Origin: Nostoc sp. RI_552
Lineage (GTDB): Bacteria > Cyanobacteriota > Cyanobacteriia > Cyanobacteriales > Nostocaceae
Assembly: GCA_016124525.1 (NCBI GenBank)
Contig: WGNO01000045.1
Coordinates: forward strand, 1-33,044
DNA: 33,044 bases
Direction of reading: 5' to 3'
The translations under genes were made by a program, and so were the position numbers. Below the pieces are notes generated by a model that was given only the letters and a program-made list of their open reading frames with translations, did not search any database and was not told the DNA's origin. Below are positions 24,189 through 32,760 of the stretch, one piece after another. The number at the start of each line of letters is the position of its first letter. Position 1 is the first letter of the stretch.

Positions 24189-26891
24189 CTAAAACAAAGT
24201 ATTGATCACAGAAGATGTCACCCCGTTCTGGGGATCTACAATTGTTGTGGAGGTATTTTGTTGCTGTACCTCCTCTTTTACTAAACCACGCACCTTGATT
24301 AACTTAATAGCTCGACTGACGCTTTCTGGCAAAATTACCACCAAACTGTTATCCGGAGCCATATCTAAAGCTTTATTAATCGCTGCGGTTTCATCCAAAA
24401 TCGACTCATAGCGACAATTTGGATTAACTTGGTTTATCCCTCTAGCAATCAAATCCGCAGCTGATCCCCGTGACCGCCCCCTACTGTCATCATCCTCTTT
24501 AACAATAATGTAGTCAAAAATCTCTGCTGACAATTTACCCAAGGTAACAAAATCTTCATCACGGCGATCGCCCGGACCCCCAACTACGCCAATGCACTCT
24601 CCTGTAGTCCAATTACGGACAAAGGAACCCAAAGCTTGGTAACTAGCCGGGTTGTGAGCATAATCTACTAAAGCATGATATTTGCCTAAATTAAATAAAT
24701 TCATCCGTCCTGGGGTTTGACTCACCGAAGCGCGGAAAGTCTTCAAACCAGCACGAATCTGCTCAATGGTGACATTCTGCACAAAGGCCGCCAAACTAGC
24801 TGCTAAAGCATTGGCAATCATAAACGGCGCACGTCCACTCATAGTCAAAGGAATATTTTCTGCCCTTTCTATTCGGTGTGTCCAATCACCTTTAACAATT
24901 GACAGATAGCCATTTTCGTAAACTGCCGCCACTCCTCCCTTTTGAACATGCTTTCGCACTAATTCTGAATCAGGATTCATTGTAAAGTAGGCAACATTAG
25001 CTTTTGTTTTTTCTGCCATGGCTGCCACACGGTGGTCATCAGCATTCAGCACTGCATAGCCATCGGGGAACACAGCTTCTGCTACCACACCCTTGAGATT
25101 AGCTAACTGTTCAATAGTATCTATATCACCTATACCCAGATGATCAGCAGCTACATTCAATACCACACCGACGTTAGCATTGGCAAAACCCAGCCCGGAG
25201 CGGAGAATGCCACCACGAGCCGTTTCCAGCACTGCTACTTCTACAGTGGGGTCTTCGAGAATCACATGAGCACTTTGGGGACCTGTATTATCTCCAGATT
25301 CGACCAAGTAATCACCGATATAAGTTCCATCAGTAGTTGTATAGCCTACTACTTTACCAGTTTGCTTGTAAATATGTGCTAACAGTCGGGTCGTAGTGGT
25401 TTTACCATTAGTACCCGTAACACTCAAGATAGGAATCAGACTGGATTGTTCGTTGGTAAACAGCATATCCAGAACTGCTCCAGCAACGTTACGGGGAGTA
25501 CCTTGACTTGGAGCAACGTGCATCCTGAAACCGGGAGCAGCATTGACTTCTACTACCACACCGTCCATCTCTCGGAGAGGACGACTGATATCTGTAGTCA
25601 CAATATCGAGTCCGGCAATATCCAGACCGATAATTTTTACTATCCTTTGTGCCAGCCAAACATTTTCTGGGTGAATTTCATCAGTGCGATCTATAGCAAT
25701 ACCACCTGTGCTTAAATTAGCTGTTGCACGCAGGTAACAAATTGCTCCCTTTGGTGGTACACTGTTGATAGTGTAGCTTTGCCTTTCTAGCAGCTGGTAG
25801 CTGTTGCGGTCTAGTTCAATTTTGGTGAGGACTTTATCATGGCCTTCACCCCGGTTTGGGTCTTTGTTAGTTTCGGCAATCAGTTCGCTAATGGTGGACC
25901 TGCCATTACCAACTACGTGAGCAGGCACGCGTTCTGCCACAGCCACTACTTTACCGTCTATAACTAGCACCCGATGATCTCGCCCAACGTAGTAACGCTC
26001 AACAATAATTGACCGAGAAATAGCTCTTGCCGCCTCGTAAGCTGCCTCAGCTTCATCCCAGTTTCTAATATCAATAGTAATACCACGTCCGTGGTTACCA
26101 TCTGATGGTTTGATGACAATGGGATAGCCGCCAACATATTCGATAGCTTCTTCCAGGTCATCTAAAAAGTTGATCACCGTACCCTTGGGCACTGGCGCTC
26201 CAGCCGCAGCGAGAATGCGTTTAGTAGCTTCTTTGTCGCAAGCTAGCTCGACACCTAAAATGCCAGTTTTATTGGTCATGGTAGCTTGCATCCGCTTTTG
26301 ATTGACGCCGTAACCCAGCTGAATCAAAAAGCGAGCGCTCAACTGCGTCCACGGAATGCCCCTTAGTTCGGCTTCTTTGACAATGGCTTCTGTGGAAGGA
26401 CCCAAAGAAGACTCACGCCATAAGTCCTTCAGGTCGAGGATGTCTTGCTCGAGTTCTGCTTTTGGATAACGACCTCTATCAACGATACTTTGGCACAGCC
26501 GTACAGCCGCTCTTCCAGCGTAGCGCCCCGCTTCCTCATTTAGGTACTCGATCACTACCTGGAAGATTCCAGGTGTGGCAGTTTCACGGGTGCGCCCAAA
26601 GCCTACATGCATTCCAGCTAATTCTTGGAGTTCTAAGGCCACGTGTTCCACTATATGGCCCATCATGGTGCCTTCCTTGACCCGCATCAGAAAACCACCG
26701 CGACAGCCGGGCGAGCAGTAGTGACCTTCCAGACTGGGTAGCGCCTCTACCAATCCTTCATAAAAGCCAGGGATTTCATTGGAGGGTGTTTGGGCAAGGT
26801 TTTCTAAATCAAGGCGCATGACGATCAGCTTATGGCGTCGAATGCTCCAGTAGTTTGGGCCACGTAAGGTCTGGATCTTGAGGATTCTCAT
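24189..26891 (-). CDS. cphA: Cyanophycin synthetase
   Basis: A full-length (900 residues) CphA1-type synthetase. It builds multi-L-arginyl-poly-L-aspartate by adding Asp to the backbone and Arg to the side chains, using ATP. There is an N-terminal domain (about 1-160), an ATP-grasp domain (about 165-485, with ACDKEATKRILAAAG, KPSDGNHGRGITIDI and VVEVNAAPGFRMH) and a Mur-ligase-like domain starting with the P-loop VTGTNGKTTTTRL (about 490-505). VDYAHNP and the C-terminal VILPESVSRAIKLIK complete it. I chose ATG 26891 because homologues start MRILKIQTLRGPNYW; the upstream ATG at 26921 adds ten non-conserved residues. cphB lies 172 bases upstream on the same strand. Confidence 0.98.
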   Translation of the reverse strand: MRILKIQTLRGPNYWSIRRHKLIVMRLDLENLAQTPSNEIPGFYEGLVEALPSLEGHYCSPGCRGGFLMRVKEGTMMGHIVEHVALELQELAGMHVGFGRTRETATPGIFQVVIEYLNEEAGRYAGRAAVRLCQSIVDRGRYPKAELEQDILDLKDLWRESSLGPSTEAIVKEAELRGIPWTQLSARFLIQLGYGVNQKRMQATMTNKTGILGVELACDKEATKRILAAAGAPVPKGTVINFLDDLEEAIEYVGGYPIVIKPSDGNHGRGITIDIRNWDEAEAAYEAARAISRSIIVERYYVGRDHRVLVIDGKVVAVAERVPAHVVGNGRSTISELIAETNKDPNRGEGHDKVLTKIELDRNSYQLLERQSYTINSVPPKGAICYLRATANLSTGGIAIDRTDEIHPENVWLAQRIVKIIGLDIAGLDIVTTDISRPLREMDGVVVEVNAAPGFRMHVAPSQGTPRNVAGAVLDMLFTNEQSSLIPILSVTGTNGKTTTTRLLAHIYKQTGKVVGYTTTDGTYIGDYLVESGDNTGPQSAHVILEDPTVEVAVLETARGGILRSGLGFANANVGVVLNVAADHLGIGDIDTIEQLANLKGVVAEAVFPDGYAVLNADDHRVAAMAEKTKANVAYFTMNPDSELVRKHVQKGGVAAVYENGYLSIVKGDWTHRIERAENIPLTMSGRAPFMIANALAASLAAFVQNVTIEQIRAGLKTFRASVSQTPGRMNLFNLGKYHALVDYAHNPASYQALGSFVRNWTTGECIGVVGGPGDRRDEDFVTLGKLSAEIFDYIIVKEDDDSRGRSRGSAADLIARGINQVNPNCRYESILDETAAINKALDMAPDNSLVVILPESVSRAIKLIKVRGLVKEEVQQQNTSTTIVDPQNGVTSSVINTLF

Positions 26892-26951
26892 GGGAATAGG
26901 TAGATGGAGATTCGGAACCAAAATTCTAGTTTCTTACTGAAATTGACCGTC

Positions 26952-26980
26952 AAACTGTTCAGAATAAACAGTTTTTTCTT
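26952..26980 (+). terminator. Terminator-like hairpin in the cphB-cphA spacer, facing plus
   Basis: AAACTGTT (26952-26959, with C before it) pairs with AACAGTTT (26967-26974) around a 7-base loop. On the plus strand it is followed by TTTCTTTTTT. Both flanking genes run on the minus strand, so as written it would end an antisense transcript; on the sense strand the A-run precedes the stem. Confidence 0.5.
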
Positions 26981-27063
26981 TTTTCATGGTATGCTTATGG
27001 CTTTTTTACAGCAAGCAACCAAGTAATCGATCAACACAGTGTAACCTCTAATACGCTATTCCC

Positions 27064-27927
27064 TCAGTTAGAGATGCGATGCACAGCAGGCAACACAGTC
27101 CGCTGATACAAGTGATAGCGATCACCATAACTGAGGATGTGCAATCGTAAATTATGCACAGTTAGAGGTTCGTTAGCGCCGACATGAGGTTCATTGGTAT
27201 GAGTTACTTCTGTGGGATCGACAATCGTTACACTGCCTTTGCCTACAACTTGTAACCAACCATCACGTTCAAAGACAGCACAAGTGTCTTCATCAATACC
27301 AATACCTAGACGGTCAGGATGAGCTGCGATCGCACTGATCAGGCGACCCATACGATTGCGATTGTGAAAATGCTGGTCAACAATAACTTCAGGGATAAAA
27401 CCCAAACCCGTTGCCATATCGACCAAGGAACGATTTGGAGTTTCACCACTACCACCGCCAGCAATCATGTGATGTCCCATGACAGCAGCTCCTGCACTAG
27501 TACCTGCTAGGGTCAGTTGTCCTGCGCGTACCCGTTGTCGGATGATTTCCATTGCTGGCGTGTCTGACATTACGCCACAAAGGCGTAATTGATCGCCTCC
27601 AGTGAGAAATACCCCACTACAGGCCGCCAAGGATTCTTTGACAGGGGCTGTTTCACATTGTTCGCGTTCACGGATGTCTAAAATTTCGACCTTTTCAGCA
27701 CCCATTTCTTCAAACAGGCGAATATATCTACCACCGATGATAGCGGGTTCGCGAGAAGCAGATGGAATAATTGTAATATAGGCCTTACTAGCACCAGCTC
27801 GACCAAAAAAAGTTCTCAGGATATCGCGTCCATGAACTTTATCTTCTGCGCCTCCGATCACCAGAACGGCGGTTTTAGTTGCTTGGGGTGTCCTCATTTC
27901 CAGCGATTTAGCTTTTAATTGCGGCAT
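27064..27927 (-). CDS. cphB: Cyanophycinase
   Basis: A 287-residue serine-type exopeptidase (peptidase family S51) that cleaves cyanophycin to beta-Asp-Arg dipeptides. The catalytic Ser144 lies in the nucleophile elbow LAGTSAGAAVM. FLTGGDQLRL and VIVDQHFHNRNRMGRL, the latter with the conserved His/Arg segment, are also present. I chose ATG 27927 because AGGAGA is 6 bases upstream; an ATG at 28008 would add 27 residues in a region without conservation signs. It precedes cphA, the usual cphB-cphA operon. The enzyme pair allows cyanophycin to serve as a turnover store of nitrogen, consistent with the carB gene in this window. Confidence 0.97.
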   Translation of the reverse strand: MPQLKAKSLEMRTPQATKTAVLVIGGAEDKVHGRDILRTFFGRAGASKAYITIIPSASREPAIIGGRYIRLFEEMGAEKVEILDIREREQCETAPVKESLAACSGVFLTGGDQLRLCGVMSDTPAMEIIRQRVRAGQLTLAGTSAGAAVMGHHMIAGGGSGETPNRSLVDMATGLGFIPEVIVDQHFHNRNRMGRLISAIAAHPDRLGIGIDEDTCAVFERDGWLQVVGKGSVTIVDPTEVTHTNEPHVGANEPLTVHNLRLHILSYGDRYHLYQRTVLPAVHRISN

Positions 27928-28582
27928 TATGTTTCTCCTGTCAACAACTTCAGGTGAATTTAACAAGGTATGGCCATGGCCACACAAGCTGTCAGTAGGA
28001 CTGAGCATTTCTTGGGATGACCACGCAAGCTATCGCACTTTGCTTTTTTAAGCAGAAACCCCTCGGAAGTTAAGATCGGGGTGAATTGCCCATTTAACTT
28101 CTCACCTGATCCACATATTCGCGCAGCAGCGTCTTTGTCAAGAGAAGCCTCAATATTCATGTGTTCTTGACTGTTCCTCAAAGCCAGTGCCTTGTTTTTC
28201 ACCTGTACACTTTTTCCAGACTGGCAAAATAATGCTTGGGAGACTAGAGATGACACTTTTGTGGGGGGGGTTAGCCCGTCGAAAAAAATGTCTGTTTTAC
28301 CTCTGGTATTGGGGCAAGCAGGTTTTAACACGCTTTTTTTGAGGCTGGGCCTGTGCATCCTGGAAGTTGTTAACTTGGTCAGATTATTAATTTAAATGTA
28401 CTTGTGACAATATTTAAACACAAATTAAGTAATTAGAAAAACTTTTGATCCTCTCTGAAATCAATAGTTCTGGTACTTTTAGTCACTATTGATTAAACTT
28501 ATCTGTAGTTCTATCCTACATTGATTGATTGTGTTTGCTAGACATTCAAATTTAAGATTAGTGTTCTCGAATACGAATTACT
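27928..28582 (-). promoter_or_regulatory. Intergenic region upstream of cphB with leader hairpins
   Basis: No convincing gene lies in these 655 bases; the minus-strand frame 27960-28358 is open but has no ribosome binding site and crosses a G8 run (28262-28269), so I treat it as non-coding. On the minus strand, GAAGTTAA (28101-28094) pairs with TTAACTTC (28073-28066) around an inner GGG/CCC stem. A second stem, TGCTT-AAAA-AAGCA, follows at 28054-28041. A palindrome TGTA-N9-TACA at 28504-28520 resembles an NtcA-type site (the core GTA-N8-TAC is off by one). trmD's promoter must also lie here. Confidence 0.35.
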
Positions 28583-29326
28583 GTGCGCTTTGATATAGTT
28601 ACACTTTTTCCTGACTGTTTTACCTCGGTTTTAAATTCTGGACTGTTGGGTAAAGCCTTAGCTAAACAGATTGCCCAAGTCAATCTGGTTAATCCCAGAG
28701 ATTTTACCACCGATAAGCACCACAAGGCTGATGATGAGCCCTACGGTGGTGGTGTGGGGATGTTGTTAAAGCCAGAACCCATTTTTGCTGCTGTAGAGTC
28801 TCTACCCACTCTACCCCGGAGAGAAATTATTTTAATGAGTCCCCAAGGTCAAACCATAAATCAACACCTCTTCAAAGAATTGGCTAAAAATTATGACCAG
28901 CTAGTAGTGATCTGCGGGCATTATGAAGGAGTAGATGAGAGGGTACTGCATTTAGTCACACGTGAAGTATCTTTAGGAGATTTTATTCTTACTGGTGGCG
29001 AAATTCCTTCAATGGCATTGCTCAATGGTGTGGTCAGACTTCTACCAGGTACTGTAAGCAAAGTTGAGTCCCTCAAAGCAGAAAGTTTTGAAGAAGGCTT
29101 ACTAGATTATCCCCAGTACACTCGCCCGGCAAATTTTCGCGGATGGAAAGTACCTGACGTTTTGCTGTCTGGAAATCATGCCGAAATTGCTCGCTGGCGA
29201 CATGAACAACAAATCAAAAGAACAGGCGATCGCCGTCCCGATTTGCTCGAACAATGGCAAAAAAATCACCATACCAGCAATGGGGAAAAAATACCCGCAG
29301 ACAATAAACTTGCCAACGACCAATGA
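28583..29326 (+). CDS. trmD: tRNA (guanine-37-N1) methyltransferase
   Basis: A 247-residue SPOUT-class enzyme that methylates N1 of G37 in tRNAs reading CNN codons and prevents frameshifting. It has the N-terminal MRFDIVTLFPDCF, the basic DFTTDKHHKADDEPYGGGVGM segment, the SAM trefoil knot (GHYEGVDERV and SLGDFILTGGE) and ALLNGVVRLLPGTV. The start is GTG at 28583. The last ~20 residues (KIPADNKLANDQ) are hydrophilic and non-conserved, and the stop codon lies inside heptamer repeats. ispF follows 30 bases downstream, probably in one transcript. Confidence 0.96.
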   Translation: MRFDIVTLFPDCFTSVLNSGLLGKALAKQIAQVNLVNPRDFTTDKHHKADDEPYGGGVGMLLKPEPIFAAVESLPTLPRREIILMSPQGQTINQHLFKELAKNYDQLVVICGHYEGVDERVLHLVTREVSLGDFILTGGEIPSMALLNGVVRLLPGTVSKVESLKAESFEEGLLDYPQYTRPANFRGWKVPDVLLSGNHAEIARWRHEQQIKRTGDRRPDLLEQWQKNHHTSNGEKIPADNKLANDQ

Positions 29327-29333
29327 CCACTGA
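29313..29333. repeat. Heptamer repeat overlapping the trmD stop codon
   Basis: Three units in phase: CCAACGA, CCAATGA, CCACTGA. The trmD stop TGA (29324-29326) is the end of the second unit; LANDQ at the protein's end is translated from the repeat. Confidence 0.65.
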
Positions 29334-29356
29334 ATCACAACTAAACACTCAAAACT

Positions 29357-29839
29357 ATGAACATTCGTATTGGTAACGGCTACGATATCCACAGGTTAGT
29401 CAGCGATCGCCCTTTAATTTTAGGAGGAATCCCCATTCCCCACTCCCTCGGTTTACTAGGGCACAGTGACGCTGATGTACTAACTCACGCCATTATGGAT
29501 GCCATGTTAGGGGCATTATCCTTGGGGGATATTGGCCATTATTTTCCTCCTACAGATCCTCAATGGGCAGGAGCCAATAGTTTGCTGCTATTAACTCAAG
29601 TACATCAGCTCATTAAAGACCAAGGTTGGCACATAGGCAATATTGACTCGGTAGTAGTCGCAGAACGTCCCAAATTGAAACCACATATTGAAAAAATGCG
29701 GGATAAGTTAGCCACTGTCCTAGAATTACCACCTAATCAAATTGGCATCAAAGCTACCACTAACGAAAAGTTAGGTCCCGTTGGTCGAGAAGAAGGTATA
29801 TGTGCTTACGCTGTTATTTTATTACTAGCCAATGATTAA
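29357..29839 (+). CDS. ispF: 2-C-methyl-D-erythritol 2,4-cyclodiphosphate synthase
   Basis: A 160-residue enzyme of the MEP isoprenoid pathway, which supplies carotenoids, phytol and quinones. It converts CDP-ME 2-phosphate to MEcPP and CMP. The zinc ligands Asp10, His12 (GYDIHRL) and His44 ([12 protein letters not shown]) are present, as are GDIGHYFPP and the C-terminal [17 protein letters not shown]. It is complete and has normal length. It lies 30 bases after trmD. About 160 bases without a gene follow before the transport protein. Confidence 0.97.
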   Translation: MNIRIGNGYDIHRLVSDRPLILGGIPIPHSLGLLGHSDADVLTHAIMDAMLGALSLGDIGHYFPPTDPQWAGANSLLLLTQVHQLIKDQGWHIGNIDSVVVAERPKLKPHIEKMRDKLATVLELPPNQIGIKATTNEKLGPVGREEGICAYAVILLLAND

Positions 29840-30001
29840 TCAAGTTATCTAGTCAAAAATCAGCATACTCAATTACTTAGAATAATCAAAATCATGCCAA
29901 TTATCAACAGCCTTTACATCCAGTTGGGATGAGGTATTTCACCATAACACAGGATTCTCTGGACTTGGTTACATTCAACTAATGATAATAAACGAAAAAG
30001 G

Positions 30002-31786
30002 ATGAGCTTAATTAAAAAAATCTCTAATTACAACAAACATTTTTGGTTACTAATCAGTATAATTGCCTTGACAGCAATTACAATCACAAGTTGCCACCCG
30101 TCTAACTTTAAAAGTAAATCTGCTCAAATACCACAATTAGTAACCAGCATTCTGAGTGACCCGAAAACCTTTAACTACGCCCTCAGTTCAGAATTTCCTA
30201 ATATTTTTAGTTTAACTTACGAAGGATTAACTATCCAAAATCCCATCACTGGTGATATCGAGCCAAACTTAGCAGAATCATGGGAAACTACAGATGATAA
30301 CTTGGGATTTATCTTTACTCTCAGATCAGGTTTAAAGTGGTCTGATGGACAACCACTAACAGTAGATGATGTTGTTTTTACCTACAACGAAATTTACCTG
30401 AACGAAGCAATTCCCACAGACGCTAGAGATATTCTCAGGATTGGTGAAAGTCGATCATTACCTAATGTACAAAAAATTGATAACCGACGGGTTAAATTCA
30501 CCACTCCAGAACCATTTGCCCCTTTTTTAGGTAGTTTAGGAATACCAATTTTACCAGCCCATAGCCTCAAAGAATCTATCAAAACAAAAGACCAAGAAGG
30601 TAAGCCAATATTTCTCAGCAAGTGGGGCGTTGATACTCCTGTAGATGAAATTGTCGTCAATGGCCCCTACAAACTGGAGAGTTATCACACAAGTCAACGT
30701 GTAATTTTCCAACGTAACCCCTACTATTGGCGTCAAAGACTGGAAGGAGAATCTCAACCTTACATTGAACGAATAGTATGGCCTATTGTTGAATCCACAG
30801 ATACTTCATTACTGCAATTTCGTTCTGGTAGTTTAGATACTATAGGAGTTACACCAGATTACTTTTCTTTGTTAAAAAAGCAAGAGAAACAAGGTAATTT
30901 CACAATCTACAACGGCGGCCCAGCCACAGGCACATCTTTTGTTTTCTTTAATCTCAACAAAGGTAAGAAAGACGGTAAACCACTGGTAAATCCCATTAAA
31001 TCACGTTGGTTTAATACAGTTGAATTTCGCCAAGCAGTAGCTTATGCTATTGACCGTCAAACCATGATTAATAATACTTTTCGTGGCTTAGGTCAAACCC
31101 AAGACTCCCCAATCACCATACAAAGCCCCTTTTATCTTTCCCCAAAAGAAGGACTAAAAACTTATGATTACAACCCCGAAAAAGCTAAGGCATTGTTAAA
31201 GAAATCTGGATTTCAATACAATGACCAAGGCAAACTATTAGATGCTCAAGGTAATAGCATTCGTTTCACTTTACTCACCAACGCAGGCAACAAAATACGC
31301 GAAGCAATGGGAGCGCAAATTAAACAAGATTTAGGCCAAATTGGTATGGAAGTTGATTTCACACCATTAGCATGGAATACTTACATAGATAAACTTTCTA
31401 ATACTCTTGACTGGGATGCTTCATTACTAGGATTAACCGGTGGTTTAGAACCCAATAGCGGCGCTAACGTCTGGTCACCAGAAGGCGGATTACATATGTT
31501 TAATCAAAAACCCCAAGCTGGACAAAAACCCATAGAAGGTTGGGAAATCGCTCCTTGGGAAGCCAAAATCGGTCAACTTTACATCCAAGCAGCCAGGGAA
31601 TTAGATCCAGCCAAACGAAAAGCAATTTATGCCGAAACCCAGAAAATTACCCAAGAAAAATTACCCTTCATTTATTTAGTTAACCCTTACTCATTATCAG
31701 CAGTGCGTAATAAGTTTACAGGTATTCAATACTCAGCTTTAGGCGGCGCATTTTGGAATATTCATGAGATCAAGATTATTAATTAA
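30002..31786 (+). CDS. Oligopeptide-type ABC transporter substrate-binding lipoprotein
   Basis: A 594-residue extracytoplasmic solute-binding protein of family 5 (SBP_bac_5). The N-terminal signal is a lipoprotein type: a basic n-region, a hydrophobic segment (about 14-29) and a lipobox ending ITSC with Cys31. The family core follows: LAESWETTDDNLGFIFTLR, LKWSDGQPLTVDDVVFTYNE and FNTVEFRQAVAYAIDRQTMI. It is likely an oligopeptide or dipeptide receptor, but ligand specificity is not visible. No permease or ATPase genes are adjacent, so it works with proteins encoded elsewhere or the locus is a scattered system. Only weak purine-rich sequence precedes the ATG. Confidence 0.93.
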   Translation: MSLIKKISNYNKHFWLLISIIALTAITITSCHPSNFKSKSAQIPQLVTSILSDPKTFNYALSSEFPNIFSLTYEGLTIQNPITGDIEPNLAESWETTDDNLGFIFTLRSGLKWSDGQPLTVDDVVFTYNEIYLNEAIPTDARDILRIGESRSLPNVQKIDNRRVKFTTPEPFAPFLGSLGIPILPAHSLKESIKTKDQEGKPIFLSKWGVDTPVDEIVVNGPYKLESYHTSQRVIFQRNPYYWRQRLEGESQPYIERIVWPIVESTDTSLLQFRSGSLDTIGVTPDYFSLLKKQEKQGNFTIYNGGPATGTSFVFFNLNKGKKDGKPLVNPIKSRWFNTVEFRQAVAYAIDRQTMINNTFRGLGQTQDSPITIQSPFYLSPKEGLKTYDYNPEKAKALLKKSGFQYNDQGKLLDAQGNSIRFTLLTNAGNKIREAMGAQIKQDLGQIGMEVDFTPLAWNTYIDKLSNTLDWDASLLGLTGGLEPNSGANVWSPEGGLHMFNQKPQAGQKPIEGWEIAPWEAKIGQLYIQAARELDPAKRKAIYAETQKITQEKLPFIYLVNPYSLSAVRNKFTGIQYSALGGAFWNIHEIKIIN

Positions 31787-31822
31787 GCAATATAAAAACA
31801 CAAGACTATTTTACGAACTACC

Positions 31823-32611
31823 GTGACTAACCCTGAAAACTTGCGATCGCTTCTTCAATCAGTTGCCAATGGTAAACTGACCCCAGACCAAGCCTTAGAC
31901 TCACTCAAAGATTTAACCTATGAACCAGTGGGTGAATTTGCGAAAATTGACCACCATCGCCAACTCAGAACTGGTTTTCCTGAAGTAATTTGGGGTCCAG
32001 GTAAAACTCCCAAACAAATCGCTCAGATTATAGAGGTAATGCGTCTCCGTAACCCGGTAGTAATGGCAACCCGCATCGAACCCGCAGTTTACAATGTACT
32101 GCAACTCAAAATTCCAGATTTACGGTATTACGAACTAGCGCGCATTTGCGCCATTACTCCCCTAAACATCCAACCAAAAATTGGCGGATTAATTGGTATT
32201 CTCTCTGCTGGTACTGCGGATTTAGCCGTAGCTGAGGAAGCAGCTGTCACAGCAGAACTGTCTGGGTTTCGTGTCCAGCGTCTTTGGGATGTGGGTGTTG
32301 CTGGAATTCACCGCTTACTAAGTAATCGCCATGTCATTGAATCATCATCAGTTCTCATCGTCGTCGCCGGTATGGAAGGCGCTTTACCCAGCGTCGTCGC
32401 AGGTTTAGCAGATTGTCCCATAATTGCTGTTCCTACTAGCATCGGTTATGGGGCGAATTTTAGTGGTTTAGCCCCCCTATTAACAATGCTGAATTCCTGT
32501 GCAGCTGGTGTAGGTGTAGTGAATATCGACAATGGATTTGGTGCTGCTGTCTTAGCTGGACAAATTTTGCGAACAGCTGAGAAATTACGGATGTTGTCCG
32601 GTACACCTTGA
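31823..32611 (+). CDS. larB: Nickel-pincer cofactor biosynthesis protein LarB
   Basis: A 262-residue PurE-like protein. LarB carboxylates the pyridinium ring of nicotinic acid adenine dinucleotide and hydrolyses it, the first step of the nickel-pincer nucleotide cofactor of lactate racemase. The family motifs VIWGPGKTPKQI, GILSAGTADLAVAEEA, VVAGMEGALPSVVAGL and the IAVPTSIGYGANFSG stretch are clear. The start is GTG at 31823; no ATG is well placed. larC and larE are not in the window. Many cyanobacteria keep larB without an obvious lactate racemase, so the in vivo product here is uncertain. It follows the lipoprotein gene by 36 bases. Confidence 0.93.
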   Translation: MTNPENLRSLLQSVANGKLTPDQALDSLKDLTYEPVGEFAKIDHHRQLRTGFPEVIWGPGKTPKQIAQIIEVMRLRNPVVMATRIEPAVYNVLQLKIPDLRYYELARICAITPLNIQPKIGGLIGILSAGTADLAVAEEAAVTAELSGFRVQRLWDVGVAGIHRLLSNRHVIESSSVLIVVAGMEGALPSVVAGLADCPIIAVPTSIGYGANFSGLAPLLTMLNSCAAGVGVVNIDNGFGAAVLAGQILRTAEKLRMLSGTP

Positions 32612-32713
32612 GTTGTTGCTGTAGAGTAGTTTCTTCCAGAGTAGAAAAGACAAGACACAATAGTAACATCACTGACACAAGTGTTGAATGTTAAGAAAGA
32701 GGTGATAAAAATA

Positions 32714-32738
32714 GCCCAAAATATGGTAAATTCTGGGC
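32714..32738 (+). other. Hairpin upstream of the transposase start
   Basis: GCCCA-a-AAT (32714-32722) pairs with ATT-c-TGGGC (32730-32738) around a short loop. It lies 22 bases before the transposase ATG and 103 bases after the larB stop. It may be a larB terminator or a stem in the transposase leader that keeps readthrough transcripts from being translated. Confidence 0.4.
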
Positions 32739-32760
32739 GAAGGATTGAAAAAAATAATTG

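Noticed and set aside
25140..25715. Plus-strand ORFs of 80-89 codons inside cphA.
   Set aside because: Antisense shadows of the conserved ATP-grasp and Mur-ligase coding sequence.
28000..28150. c-di-AMP (ydaO) riboswitch upstream of cphB.
   Set aside because: The GGGTGAAT-like core occurs only by partial match and the conserved 3' segment (CCGACAGCTAACC-type) is absent.
27960..28358. 132-codon minus-strand ORF upstream of cphB, with a signal-peptide-like C-terminal stretch (SVLLTACVAMAIP).
   Set aside because: There is no ribosome binding site, it contains a G8/C8 homopolymer run, no family is recognisable, and it overlaps a hairpin-forming region. More likely the cphB leader.
28504..28520. 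NtcA site TGTA-N9-TACA between cphB and trmD as a firm call.
   Set aside because: The spacing between GTA and TAC is 9, whereas the usual core has 8, and no -10 box lies at the usual distance; kept only as a mention in the leader entry.
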